Source of the DNA: Parabacteroides sp. Marseille-P3160 | Lineage (GTDB): Bacteria > Bacteroidota > Bacteroidia > Bacteroidales > Tannerellaceae | Length of the DNA stretch: 64,000 bases | Reading direction: 5' to 3' | NCBI RefSeq assembly: GCF_900162725.1 | Contig: NZ_LT799418.1 | Location: forward strand, 3,755,856-3,819,855 | Notes under the pieces: generated by a model | Seen by the model: the letters and a program-made list of their open reading frames with translations, nothing else | The model's database searches: none | What the model was told of the DNA's origin: nothing | Part shown: positions 45,402 through 54,408 of the stretch, piece after piece | Layout: every line of letters begins with the position of its first letter | How positions within the stretch are numbered: position 1 is the stretch's first letter | Position numbers and translations under genes: made by a program

Positions 45402-46932
45402 ATTTCTTCAGTTTCAACTCGTACAAATCCCTTCGCCGGTTCCGCAGGTTGCGGACGCTACCGTAGGTATGCAGTTCGTTCAGCAAATCCAGTTCAACAT
45501 CCGAGATCAGGATCATTTCCGTATTCGGCGTCGCCTCGGCACGCTTCCCGTCCGTAGGAAAAGCAAAATCACAAGGCGTAAAGACTGCACTCTGGGCATA
45601 CTGGATATCCATGTTATGCACGCGGGGAAGGTTACCGACACAGCCGGCGATAACCACATAACATTCGTTTTCGATCGCCCGGGATTGGGCACAGACCCGC
45701 ACGCGCGAGTAGCCGTTTTGCGTATCGGTCACGAAAGGAACGAAAAGGATCTGCATCCCCTGCTCCGCCATGATGCGGGAAAGTTCGGGGAACTCGATAT
45801 CATAACAAATCAAGACACCGATCTTGGCGGAATCCGTCTCGAAGGTCTGTATCTTCTTCCCTCCCGTCAACCCCCAGCTCTTCACCTCGTCCGGCGTCAC
45901 ATGGATCTTTTCGTAGCTTTCCACGCTTCCGTCGCGGCGGCAAAGGAATCCGACATTATAAAGCTCTTCCCCCCGTAGCTGAGGCATACTTCCCGTAATG
46001 ATGTTGATATTATAGCTGATGGCCAGATTAATGAAACGATGCCTTATTTCCTCGGTATACTGGGCTAACTCCCGGATCGCCTGGGATTCCCCCAGATGAT
46101 TGAAGGCCGCCATCAGGGGAGCATTGAAATACTCCGGAAAAAGAATAAAATCGCTTTTATAATCACTCACGGCATCGACAAAGAACTCCACTTGTTCGAA
46201 CAGTCCGTCCATATTCCGGTAAGGGCGCATTTGCCACTGGACCAATCCGACCCGGACACTCGTTTTCTGCGTGGTAATATCCTGCGTCGGCGGCTGGTAA
46301 TAGATATTATCCCATTGCAGCAGGCAGGCGTAGTGCTTGGACTCTTCATCGTTGGGCAGGTAATTGGTCATCACCTTCCGTACATGGAAGTCGTTGGAAA
46401 GTTGGAAAGTCAGCACCGGGTCGTAAATCTCACGCTTGCGCACCTTATCGATGTATTCCTTCGGCTTTATTTCGTCGGCATACAGGTGATAATTGGGTAT
46501 GCGCCCGCCGAACATGATCGCTTTCAGGTTCAGTTTTTCGCATAGCTCCTTCCGGTAGTCGTACATCCGCCGCGCCAGGCGCAACGAACGGTATTCCGGA
46601 TGGATGAAGACCTCGATGCCGTACAGGATATTCCCGTTCGGGTTATGCGTATCGAACGTTTCGTTCCCGGTGACCTGGGCATAGGTGTGATCCCCCTTGA
46701 CCATATTATAATCGACAATGATGGATAGCGCGCAGCCGACGATTTTATCATCCGCCACCGTGACAACCTGCCCTTCCGGGAAAATCCGTATCAGGGTTTC
46801 AATTTGATGGTAAGTCCAAAACACATCGCTCCCATCCGTATATACCCGCGTAAAAGATTGGGCCAATTGATTGTAGTCCTCAATTTGCAGGAGACGCACA
46901 AAAACTTTATTAATATTCCTTTCCGGTTCCAT
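45400..46932 (-). CDS. GNAT acetyltransferase-carbon-nitrogen hydrolase fusion
   Basis: A 510-residue cytoplasmic two-domain protein. Residues about 10-200 form a GNAT domain (GIEVFIHPEYRSLRLARRMY, FGGRIPNYHLY). Residues about 225-500 form a nitrilase-superfamily amidohydrolase with the complete catalytic triad E267 (ILFPEYFNAP), K342 (YEKIHVTP) and C376 (GVLICYDIEFPE). Such fusions occur widely in Bacteroidetes, annotated as bifunctional; the substrate is not known to me. A linked acylation/deacylation of an amine is a reasonable inference. It is a single gene with its own promoter at 46953-46986 and a leader under 20 nt. Confidence 0.88.
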   Translation of the reverse strand: MEPERNINKVFVRLLQIEDYNQLAQSFTRVYTDGSDVFWTYHQIETLIRIFPEGQVVTVADDKIVGCALSIIVDYNMVKGDHTYAQVTGNETFDTHNPNGNILYGIEVFIHPEYRSLRLARRMYDYRKELCEKLNLKAIMFGGRIPNYHLYADEIKPKEYIDKVRKREIYDPVLTFQLSNDFHVRKVMTNYLPNDEESKHYACLLQWDNIYYQPPTQDITTQKTSVRVGLVQWQMRPYRNMDGLFEQVEFFVDAVSDYKSDFILFPEYFNAPLMAAFNHLGESQAIRELAQYTEEIRHRFINLAISYNINIITGSMPQLRGEELYNVGFLCRRDGSVESYEKIHVTPDEVKSWGLTGGKKIQTFETDSAKIGVLICYDIEFPELSRIMAEQGMQILFVPFVTDTQNGYSRVRVCAQSRAIENECYVVIAGCVGNLPRVHNMDIQYAQSAVFTPCDFAFPTDGKRAEATPNTEMILISDVELDLLNELHTYGSVRNLRNRRRDLYELKLKK

Positions 46933-46952
46933 TTTCCATTATTTTTGCGCGG

Positions 46953-46986
46953 CAAAGATAGGCAATAATAGCCGAAAAAGAGCAAA
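46953..46986 (-). promoter_or_regulatory. Probable promoter of the GNAT-nitrilase gene
   Basis: On the minus strand TTTG (46986-46983), 22 nt, then TATCTTTG (46960-46953). The -7 box is a full match; the spacer is about 3 nt longer than the usual one. Confidence 0.5.
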
Positions 46987-47379
46987 TCTTCACTCCTACC
47001 CGCGAAAGTAACGGCATCTTTTCTACCGCATTTGACTGGGGAACATTGTAACCCACTTGCCTGCATTATGGATGGATGCAAGAGAAAGCGTGATTTGTGT
47101 GCCGGCATTTGAGTACTTCAACGTACTGATTTTATTCACATTGTATTAATTCTTCAATTTTTTCTGACCGGGCGAAGATCTTCGTCCGGCCAGAAAAAGA
47201 CTTTCGCCCGGCCGGGAAAAGATCTTTTTCCGACCGAAGAAATTCGGATTATCGCTGTCGGTGAAACAAAAAGACGCTGCCCTCGCAATGTTTTGTCACT
47301 GTCCCGGCATGGAAATGAGTATACTCTACACACACATTGGAGCATCTCTTTTTTTATTCCGGCAAAGGAAAGGAATGCG
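46987..47379. other. Intergenic region without a gene, containing a double-hairpin element
   Basis: No reading frame here looks like a protein. Apart from the double-hairpin element at 47159-47239 I see no promoter or RNA gene. It separates the YdiJ-type gene from the nitrilase-fusion gene, both on the minus strand, so it includes the 3' end of the former and upstream region of the latter. Confidence 0.5.
47159..47239. repeat. Double-hairpin intergenic element A, four quasi-repeated units of about 22 nt
   Basis: Two adjacent long inverted repeats. The first (47159-47198) pairs 20 positions with only an A/C mismatch and one G-T: its halves run from TTTTTCTGACCGG to CCGGCCAGAAAAA. The second (core 47209-47236) pairs 14 positions with one mismatch and one G-T. 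Both are centred on AGATCT. Read linearly, the region is four units of the general form TTTTC, CCGG core, GAAAA-GATC. It lies 141 nt downstream of the YdiJ-type stop. Element B at 54409-54489 has the same plan with different sequence. Confidence 0.65.
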
Positions 47380-50202
47380 TCACCTCGTCACTTCTTCAAT
47401 CAGATAGAAGATAGATTTGAAGTTAATGCCGCTATATTCGTTCAATCCGATCTCACAGGTACGGCTGGTGGAGTATCCCTCCGTACAACCTACAGGTATT
47501 TGTTCGGCCAGATGCCTCTGCCCGTGCTCATTCAGTTCCGGATAGGTAAAGCCGCGGTCGCCGGCAAAGCCGCAACAGTTGGTTTCCACCAGCGTCACTT
47601 CTTTGGCGCAAAGGCCGGCCAACTTCACCAATGTCTCTTCCATTTCGATCTTCTTTACCGAGCAAACGGGAAAGACGGTAACCGTTTCCTTCAGGTATTT
47701 CACCTTTAGCTTCGGCATCACAAAATGATACATGAACTCGATCGGATCATAAACGTTCAGCTTCTCCCGGTCATACGCCTCGTGAAAAGTATAGAAGCAA
47801 GGGCTCATATCGAATAACACAGGGTAGCGTCCGTTGTCGGAAGCCTTGTAGAGCGCCTCTTCCAATTCTTTCGACTTACGGCTTCCCTCTTCCTTCAATC
47901 CCTTACTGCTGAAGGCCATTCCGCAGCAAAGATGATCCAATCCCTCGGGATAGAGCACCGTGAATCCGGCGCGTTGCAGGAGTTCTTCTGTCTTGCGGGT
48001 CAGTTCGACCTCCTCTTCCCTGTAGCCCTTGGATTTTCCCATCGTGCGGTTGATGCAGGAAGGAAAATAGACAACCTTGTCTTCCTGCCCCCGATTTACG
48101 ACCGAATGCCTGATCCGGCGGGCTCCCCAAGGCATCGCCGGATTCCATTTCGGTATCCGGTTGCCGGAAAGCGTACGCATTCCGCCGGCGATCCCTCCCA
48201 TCAGGGAATCTCCCAGCAGTTTATGGAAGAAATGAACTACATTCAGGGCGGTCCTTCCCGAAGCAGTCACCATGCCCATGTGCCCGCCGACCCATGCGGC
48301 GATCTTCTTCGCGCGGCCAGTCGCCTCCTCATGGCGCATCGCCTTCGTATATTTCCCCGTATCAATATTCACCGGGCAGACCAAAGCGCAGAGGCCGTCG
48401 GTCGCACAGGTTTCGTCCGAATAATATTTTGCATCCCTAAGCATCTGCTGCAGCCTCGCCGCATCTTCTCCCGTAGCTTTCAACCGGGAGATTTCCCGGG
48501 CGATCACGATACGTTGCCTGGGGGAAAGCGTCAGCCCCTCCGATACGCAATTGGGTTCGCAGAAGCCGCATTCCATGCATTTGTCGACCAACTCATGGGC
48601 CGCCGGCAGGGGTTTCAGGTTCTGGATATGCGCCAGCGGATTCGGATTAATGATGACTCCCGGATTAATCAAATGCTGCGGATCGAAAAGATTTTTGATT
48701 TGCACCATGATACGGTAGGCCGCCTCTCCCCACTCCCGTTCGACAAAAGGCGCCATGTTCCGCCCCGTTCCGTGCTCCGCCTTGAGGGAACCGCCGTATT
48801 TATCCACGACAAGATCCGCAATCCCGTCCATCAGCTTAGCATAACGGTCCACTTCGGAAGGGGTCGTAAAATCCTGGGAAAAGACCATGTGCAGGTTTCC
48901 TTCCAAAGCATGGCCGAAGAGGGAAGCGTCTTTGTAGTCCAACGTTTTGAAGAGGTCCTTCAAATCCATGCACCCATCCGCCAGCCGGTCGATCGGGAAG
49001 GCGACATCCTCGATCATGCAGGTCGTCCCGGTTTGGCGCAAACCGCCGACAGAGGGCAACAAGCCCTTCCGCGCCTTCCAGTTGAAGTTATACTCTTTCG
49101 GGTCGGAGGTAAAAACGTAAGGGCGAAGCGTAGGAATCGACTGGATAGCGATCCGGACGGCCGCCTCTTTCTGCTCCAGCTCCACCTGCTCGTTTCCCCG
49201 GATATCGATCAGCAAGGCGCAGGTCGTCTCCGGCAGCGTGCGGAAAAACGGATCCGCATCCGGGTCGTCCTCAACCGAACGCAGGCTGTCGCGATCCAAC
49301 AGTTCCACGGCGGAAACCGGCGTCTTTTTCAATAAAGGTACCGCCTCACAGGCGGTTTTGATCGTATCGAAGAAGACCAACGAACAAGCTTTATACTTTT
49401 CATCGACCACCGTATGGTAAGTCAGGTCGGATATAAACGCCAAGGTTCCTTCCGACCCGATCATCAGATGCTTGATGATCTCATAGGGGTCTTCATAGTC
49501 GACAAAGGCATTGATACTATAACCCGTCGTGTTTTTTATCTTATACTTCCGTTTGATGCGTTCGGTCAGCACCGTGTCCGATTTGATTTCATCGCGCATC
49601 CGTCCGATTTCGCGGAGAATCTCCGGATGTTTTTTCCCAAAGGCGGCTTTGCTCACCTCATCCGAAGTGTCGAGCACCGTTCCGTCATACAGGATGATCC
49701 GGATGTCGGCAATCGTCTGATAGGAATTCTGCGCCGTACCGCAGCACATTCCGCTTGCATTGTTGGCGGCGATCCCCCCGATCATGGCGGCATGAATCGA
49801 AGCCGGATCGGGCCCGATCTTCCGCCCGTAAGAATGCAGGAATATATTGGCGCGCGATCCGGTGATTCCCGGCTGCAGGCGGATTTTATAACCTTGCTCG
49901 CTGATCGAATAATCCTTCCAGTGATGCGTAGCGACCATCAATACCGAATCCGAAATCGCTTGGCCGGAGAGGCTGGTTCCGGCCGCCCGGAAAGTCAAGG
50001 GAAGTTTCAAGCTGTTTGTCCGGCGAATAACCTCCACCGCTTCCTGTTCGGTATGTACCTGCACCACCAATTTGGGGATCAGGCGGTAAAAACTGGCATC
50101 CGTCCCGTAAGCGAGCAGCCGTAGGGGATTTGAAATAATTCTATCAGGATCAATCGTTTTTGCCAACTCATCCTGCAATTGCTGATAATCTGGAGGTAAC
50201 AT
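47380..50202 (-). CDS. FAD- and Fe-S-binding D-2-hydroxyacid dehydrogenase (YdiJ type)
   Basis: A 940-residue cytoplasmic or membrane-associated oxidoreductase that joins a GlcD-like flavin part to a GlpC-like electron-transfer part. FAD-binding blocks are LPLTFRAAGTSLSGQAISDS, IHAAMIGGIAANNASGMCCG and MIGSEGTLAFISDLTYH, with FAD-oxidase C-terminal features such as HALEGNLHMVFSQDF. Two 4Fe-4S motifs follow: CMECGFCEPNC at about 541 and CATDGLCALVCP at about 597. Cysteine-rich CCG motifs lie near 757 (CCGMAFSSKG) and 875 (CCGFAGDRGF). E. coli YdiJ oxidises D-2-hydroxyglutarate; D-lactate or glycolate are alternatives. It stands alone in the minus strand. Confidence 0.9.
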   Translation of the reverse strand: MLPPDYQQLQDELAKTIDPDRIISNPLRLLAYGTDASFYRLIPKLVVQVHTEQEAVEVIRRTNSLKLPLTFRAAGTSLSGQAISDSVLMVATHHWKDYSISEQGYKIRLQPGITGSRANIFLHSYGRKIGPDPASIHAAMIGGIAANNASGMCCGTAQNSYQTIADIRIILYDGTVLDTSDEVSKAAFGKKHPEILREIGRMRDEIKSDTVLTERIKRKYKIKNTTGYSINAFVDYEDPYEIIKHLMIGSEGTLAFISDLTYHTVVDEKYKACSLVFFDTIKTACEAVPLLKKTPVSAVELLDRDSLRSVEDDPDADPFFRTLPETTCALLIDIRGNEQVELEQKEAAVRIAIQSIPTLRPYVFTSDPKEYNFNWKARKGLLPSVGGLRQTGTTCMIEDVAFPIDRLADGCMDLKDLFKTLDYKDASLFGHALEGNLHMVFSQDFTTPSEVDRYAKLMDGIADLVVDKYGGSLKAEHGTGRNMAPFVEREWGEAAYRIMVQIKNLFDPQHLINPGVIINPNPLAHIQNLKPLPAAHELVDKCMECGFCEPNCVSEGLTLSPRQRIVIAREISRLKATGEDAARLQQMLRDAKYYSDETCATDGLCALVCPVNIDTGKYTKAMRHEEATGRAKKIAAWVGGHMGMVTASGRTALNVVHFFHKLLGDSLMGGIAGGMRTLSGNRIPKWNPAMPWGARRIRHSVVNRGQEDKVVYFPSCINRTMGKSKGYREEEVELTRKTEELLQRAGFTVLYPEGLDHLCCGMAFSSKGLKEEGSRKSKELEEALYKASDNGRYPVLFDMSPCFYTFHEAYDREKLNVYDPIEFMYHFVMPKLKVKYLKETVTVFPVCSVKKIEMEETLVKLAGLCAKEVTLVETNCCGFAGDRGFTYPELNEHGQRHLAEQIPVGCTEGYSTSRTCEIGLNEYSGINFKSIFYLIEEVTR

Positions 50203-50277
50203 GAGATTGTTGTTTTATAACACTAACGTATGTAATTGAACACGAAGATACATATCTTTCTCCAAACTCCCTACATG

Positions 50278-50299
50278 AAAAAGAGCGCACTCTTTTTTT
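50278..50299. terminator. Short orphan hairpin with T-run between divergent genes
   Basis: AAAAAGAG, loop CGCA, CTCTTTTT with more T after it. No gene ends here: the YdiJ-type gene reads away on the minus strand and the GH9 gene on the plus strand. It may be an attenuator in the YdiJ leader or the end of a small RNA. Confidence 0.4.
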
Positions 50300-50462
50300 G
50301 CCTATCAAACTTCAATCATATATACGTCCCGGCGCCCTATACCGTACAGTATACAATCGACGGCAAAGTGCGGGTTATTGTTATTTATACGGAAATATTC
50401 ATATCTTTATACATTCGTTGCATGGATGGATATCATTTATCAAATATAATCAAGGTTTCATT

Positions 50463-52958
50463 ATGAAAAAGAGTCTGCATTTTCTGCTTTTCTTTATAAC
50501 CGTATGTGGAAATCTATTTGCGCAGGAACAGTCATGGATACGCATAAACCAACTGGGATATCTACCCTATTCTGCGAAAGTGGCCGTTTTTCTTTCCAAG
50601 GAAGGAAAAAACGAATTATCGTTCTTCCTGAAAGACGCCCAAAGCGACCAGATCGTATTCACCGGGAAAGGGAAGGCAGCCAATGCTAACCGGTGGGGAA
50701 TGAAAGAAGCTTACCGTCTTCCCTTTTCGGAGATAACGGCTGATGGCGAATATTATATCGAATGCAACGGCGTACGATCCCCCCGGTTTAAAATCTCCCC
50801 GGACGTATACAGGGGAACCGCCGACTTCCTTTTGAATTACATGAGGCAGCAACGCTGCGGCTACAATCCTTACCTGGATCACGAATGCCATCAACACGAC
50901 GGATACATTGTAGACCATCCGACACGTACCGGCGAGTTTATCGATGTCCGCGGCGGTTGGCATGACGCTTCGGATTACCTCCAATATCTGACAACCTCAG
51001 CCAATGCGACTTTCCAAATGATGTTTGCCTGGCAACAGACGCCTGACAAAACCATTTTCCAAGATGCCCATGACGCATCAGGCAAAAAGGGAAGCAATGG
51101 AATACCCGACATTATTGACGAAATACGCTGGGGGCTCGAATGGATGGTTCGCATGAATCCGGACTCGGCTGTGATGTTCAATCAGATCGCTGATGATCGT
51201 GATCACGCCGGAATGCGCATCCCAACTAAAGACGATGTTGATTATGGCTGGGGAAAAGGAACCGGACGTCCGGTCTATCCGGTCACCGGCAAACCGCAAG
51301 GATTGGGAAAACACAAAAACAGATCGACCGGCGTCTCTTCATCGGCCGCCAAATTTGCTTCCGCCTTTACTTTAGGAGCTGACCTTTTTAAAGAGATCGA
51401 TCCGGCCTTCAGTGAAATACTCCGGGAAAAGGCCCTCCCGGCCTATTTGTATGGGAAAGCCGTCCCAGGGAATAATCAGACGGCTTGTACGGTTTCTCCT
51501 TATTTTTATGAGGAAGATAACTGGGTAGACGATATGGAACTGGCGGCAGCAGTACGCTATCAACAGGAAGGGGACGCCTATTGGTTGAAAGAAGCGGATT
51601 ATTGGGGGCAATTGGAAGAGATTACTCCTTGGATGGAGCTGGGACGGGCCCGCCATTATCAATTCTATCCGTTCGTAAACCTTGGACATTACTATTTATC
51701 CCAATCGGGCAATCCGGGCGTCAGTGCTAAATACACCGAATTCATGCGCCATGGCTTGGAAGCGCTTTCCCAACGGGCAAAAGAGCAGGATGATCCGTTC
51801 CTGAACGGTATTCCGTTCATTTGGTGTTCCAACAATCTGGTAGCTGCCGCCATAACGCAGGCCCGCTTATATTACCAAACATCAGGTGATGATACGTATA
51901 AGGAAATGGAGGCGGCCCTCCGGGATTGGCTGTTTGGATGCAATCCCTGGGGAACAAGCATGATTTGCGGACTTCCGGCAACCGGCGATTCGCCTACCCA
52001 GCCCCATTCTTTCGTATCGGAACTGATGAACGATATCCCTTACGGGGGATTAGTGGACGGCCCTATCTATAAATCGACTTATGAATCCCTGCTCGGCATT
52101 CATTTGAAACATGAAGATCCCTATGCCCCCTTCCAACAGGGCGCGGCCGTCTATCATGACGATTCGGGCGATTATTCTTCCAATGAACCGACGATGGACG
52201 GTACGGCCAGCCTCAGTTTCTACCTATCCACCATGGAAAAGACCGGAAACCGTCAACAAGGTAAAAAACACGATCAGGCAGACGCTCAGGGAGCGATTGT
52301 CCGCCACCGGACCAATCAAAAAGCCGTTTATCTGATTTTCTCCGCCGACGAAACGTTTGAAGGAGCCTCCTCTATTCTGAAAACGCTGAAAAAGCATAAG
52401 GCGAAAGCCTCTTTCTTTCTTACCGGCAATTGCCTGCGCAACCCGCGTTACGAACCGATCATCCGGCAGATAATCAAGCAAGGGCATTATGTAGGCGGAC
52501 ATTCCGACAAACATATACTCTATGCATCCTGGGAAAACCGGGACTCCTTACTAGTCAGCAAAGACAGCCTGGTTTCCGACTTCCGGCAAAACATGAAAGA
52601 GTTAGCCAAATTTGGGGTGGATCTCAATCAGGTGGAATACTATCTGCCTCCTTATGAATGGTATAACCGGAAAAGCGTCCGATGGATTGAAAATGAAGGA
52701 CAAACAACAATCAATTTTACTCCCGGAATACTTACGGCCGCCGATTACACGACGCCGGATATGCCGAATTACCGTTCTTCGCAGGAATTGATTGACCAGT
52801 TATATCAGTTTGAGCGAAAGGAAGGACTTAATGGTGCCGTTATCCTCCTTCATCCGGGCACCCAAGACATAAGGACAGATAAACTCTACCTTCGTCTGGA
52901 TGGAATCATACAATACCTAAAGCAAAAAGGATACTTGTTTGAGTCTTTTAAGAACTGA
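50463..52958 (+). CDS. GH9 endoglucanase-type enzyme fused to a polysaccharide-deacetylase-like domain
   Basis: A secreted 831-residue fusion. Signal peptide KSLHFLLFFITVCGNLFA; immunoglobulin-like CelD_N domain at about 24-110 (RINQLGYLPYSAKVAVF); GH9 (alpha/alpha)6 barrel at about 115-590 with D168 and D171 in GGWHDASDYLQY as base and helper, and E575 in SSNEPTMDGTASL as acid. A NodB-like fold covers about 618-831, with ASFFLTGNCLRNP, GGHSDKHILYASW (intact HxxxH pair) and YYLPPYEWYN. The first NodB motif, normally TFDDG, is FSADE here, so activity may differ. GH9 acts on beta-1,4-glucans and similar chains. The frame is open further upstream, but ATG 50463 begins a clear signal peptide. Not part of a recognised PUL. 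Confidence 0.86.
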   Translation: MKKSLHFLLFFITVCGNLFAQEQSWIRINQLGYLPYSAKVAVFLSKEGKNELSFFLKDAQSDQIVFTGKGKAANANRWGMKEAYRLPFSEITADGEYYIECNGVRSPRFKISPDVYRGTADFLLNYMRQQRCGYNPYLDHECHQHDGYIVDHPTRTGEFIDVRGGWHDASDYLQYLTTSANATFQMMFAWQQTPDKTIFQDAHDASGKKGSNGIPDIIDEIRWGLEWMVRMNPDSAVMFNQIADDRDHAGMRIPTKDDVDYGWGKGTGRPVYPVTGKPQGLGKHKNRSTGVSSSAAKFASAFTLGADLFKEIDPAFSEILREKALPAYLYGKAVPGNNQTACTVSPYFYEEDNWVDDMELAAAVRYQQEGDAYWLKEADYWGQLEEITPWMELGRARHYQFYPFVNLGHYYLSQSGNPGVSAKYTEFMRHGLEALSQRAKEQDDPFLNGIPFIWCSNNLVAAAITQARLYYQTSGDDTYKEMEAALRDWLFGCNPWGTSMICGLPATGDSPTQPHSFVSELMNDIPYGGLVDGPIYKSTYESLLGIHLKHEDPYAPFQQGAAVYHDDSGDYSSNEPTMDGTASLSFYLSTMEKTGNRQQGKKHDQADAQGAIVRHRTNQKAVYLIFSADETFEGASSILKTLKKHKAKASFFLTGNCLRNPRYEPIIRQIIKQGHYVGGHSDKHILYASWENRDSLLVSKDSLVSDFRQNMKELAKFGVDLNQVEYYLPPYEWYNRKSVRWIENEGQTTINFTPGILTAADYTTPDMPNYRSSQELIDQLYQFERKEGLNGAVILLHPGTQDIRTDKLYLRLDGIIQYLKQKGYLFESFKN

Positions 52959-53161
52959 CCATAGAAACAGAAAAACCGGAAATATCGGTAATATCTCAGA
53001 TATAGAATGGCCGCCATCGAAGTAAACAGTCTATTTTCGCAGGTTAATATACGTCTTTATAAATACCAAAAGCTTAATGCCGGAAGATAATGGGATAAAA
53101 AGAATTCTTTCCCGAAATAAATAGCGAAATTAGAGTCTTTAAATAATAAAACAGGGTGTTT

Positions 53162-54223
53162 ATGGAATCATTTCGTATCGGGTCTTTAAATATAAAGCTC
53201 CCTGTGATTCAAGGAGGAATGGGAGTAGGAATCTCTCTTTCGGGTTTGGCCGCAGCAGTAGCAAACGAAGGAGGAGTCGGGGTTATATCTTGCGCGGGCT
53301 TAGGATTGCTTTATCACCGGAAAGCATCTGATTTTCTAAACGATTGCATCTGGGGATTAAAGGAAGAAATTCGAAAAGTAAGGGAAAAAAGCAGTGGATT
53401 GATTGGCATTAATATTATGGTTGCTCTCAGCAATTTTTCGGATATGGTGCGTACCGCTATTGAAGAGAAAGTAGATATTATATTTGCCGGGGCGGGGCTT
53501 CCTCTCAATCTCCCCTCTTTTCTTACGCCTACAAGCGAAACAAAGTTAGTGCCCATTGTTTCGTCGTCACGAGCGGCAAAAATAATTTGTGAGAAGTGGA
53601 AGACTAATTACAATTATCTGCCTGATGCCCTTGTGGTGGAAGGTCCAAAAGCTGGCGGGCATCTGGGATTTAAGAAAGAACAGATCGAAGATGAAAATTA
53701 TTCGCTGGAGCATATTATCCCGGAAGTGATAGAAATCATCGCCCAATATAAGAATGATAAATCCATGCCGATCATTGCGGCAGGAGGCATCTATTCGGGG
53801 CAGGACATCCATCGTTTCATACAGTTGGGCGCCTCCGGCGTACAAATGGGAACTATTTTTGTTACATCGGAAGAATGCGATGCATCATACGCATTCAAAA
53901 AAACCTATATTGATGCCAATAAGGAAGACATCATACTGATAGAAAGTCCGGTCGGAATGCCGGGACGGGCCATTCGGAATGAATTCATCGGAAAGGTAGA
54001 GTCGGGAACAGAAATTCCGAAAAGTTGCCCTTTTCATTGTATCAAGACTTGCAACTATCAGAAAAGCCCGTATTGCATCATGAATGCCTTATATAACTCT
54101 TCAAAAGGAAATATGAAAAAAGGATACGCCTTTGCCGGAAGTAACGCTTATCTGGCGAGAAAAATCTCAAGTGTTAAAGACATTATTTCCACACTGAAGA
54201 TCGAATATTCAATCATGGAATAG
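53162..54223 (+). CDS. Nitronate monooxygenase-like FMN enzyme
   Basis: A 353-residue TIM-barrel flavoenzyme of the 2-nitropropane dioxygenase/nitronate monooxygenase family. Signature PVIQGGMGVGISLSGLAAAV at the N-terminus, FMN-site blocks IIAAGGIYSGQDIHRFIQLG and ASGVQMGTIFVTSEEC, and a C-terminal cysteine cluster SCPFHCIKTCNYQKSPYCIM common to Bacteroidales members. Related proteins also include enoyl-ACP reductase FabK, so a fatty-acid role is the main alternative. ATG 53162 is used, with ACAGGG just before; an in-frame GTG lies at 53156. No partner genes are seen. Confidence 0.85.
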   Translation: MESFRIGSLNIKLPVIQGGMGVGISLSGLAAAVANEGGVGVISCAGLGLLYHRKASDFLNDCIWGLKEEIRKVREKSSGLIGINIMVALSNFSDMVRTAIEEKVDIIFAGAGLPLNLPSFLTPTSETKLVPIVSSSRAAKIICEKWKTNYNYLPDALVVEGPKAGGHLGFKKEQIEDENYSLEHIIPEVIEIIAQYKNDKSMPIIAAGGIYSGQDIHRFIQLGASGVQMGTIFVTSEECDASYAFKKTYIDANKEDIILIESPVGMPGRAIRNEFIGKVESGTEIPKSCPFHCIKTCNYQKSPYCIMNALYNSSKGNMKKGYAFAGSNAYLARKISSVKDIISTLKIEYSIME

Positions 54224-54266
54224 GCATACGATAAGGGTGGGTATATCTATTTAATAAAATCAAATT

Positions 54267-54395
54267 ATGGGAGAAAAGAGATTTACAAGAGAGGCCAAAA
54301 AGCCCAAGCAAGTAAAACCGAAAGTGATTGCAGCAAATCCTCCGGTAAGTGAGGAAGAAAAGAAGAAAAAGAATTCGGAAACAAAAAGACGATAA
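54267..54395 (+). CDS. Small, highly basic 42-residue protein
   Basis: The frame begins MGEKRFTREAKKPKQVKPKV and ends in KKKKNSETKRR. About 14 of 42 residues are lysine, with proline and glutamate, and there is no hydrophobic segment. It starts 43 nt after the nitronate monooxygenase-like stop and may be co-transcribed with it. A double hairpin with T-run begins 13 nt after its stop, which supports a real expressed gene end here. Nucleic-acid or ribosome binding is possible from composition alone; function unknown. Confidence 0.55.
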   Translation: MGEKRFTREAKKPKQVKPKVIAANPPVSEEEKKKKNSETKRR

Positions 54396-54408
54396 ACCTC
54401 TTTAAAAA

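Noticed and set aside
47159-47239. Possible CRISPR-like repeats (also considered for 54409-54489)
   Set aside because: Units adjoin without spacers, vary in sequence and fold as two hairpins; no cas genes are present.
47932-49335. Plus-strand open frame of 467 codons opposite the YdiJ-type gene
   Set aside because: Antisense to a conserved FAD/Fe-S protein with clear motifs; composition rich in R, H and P without any domain.
52959-53161. Promoter or RNA element between the GH9 fusion and nitronate monooxygenase-like genes
   Set aside because: Only near matches such as TATTTTCG are present and no hairpin terminator stands out; nothing supportable.
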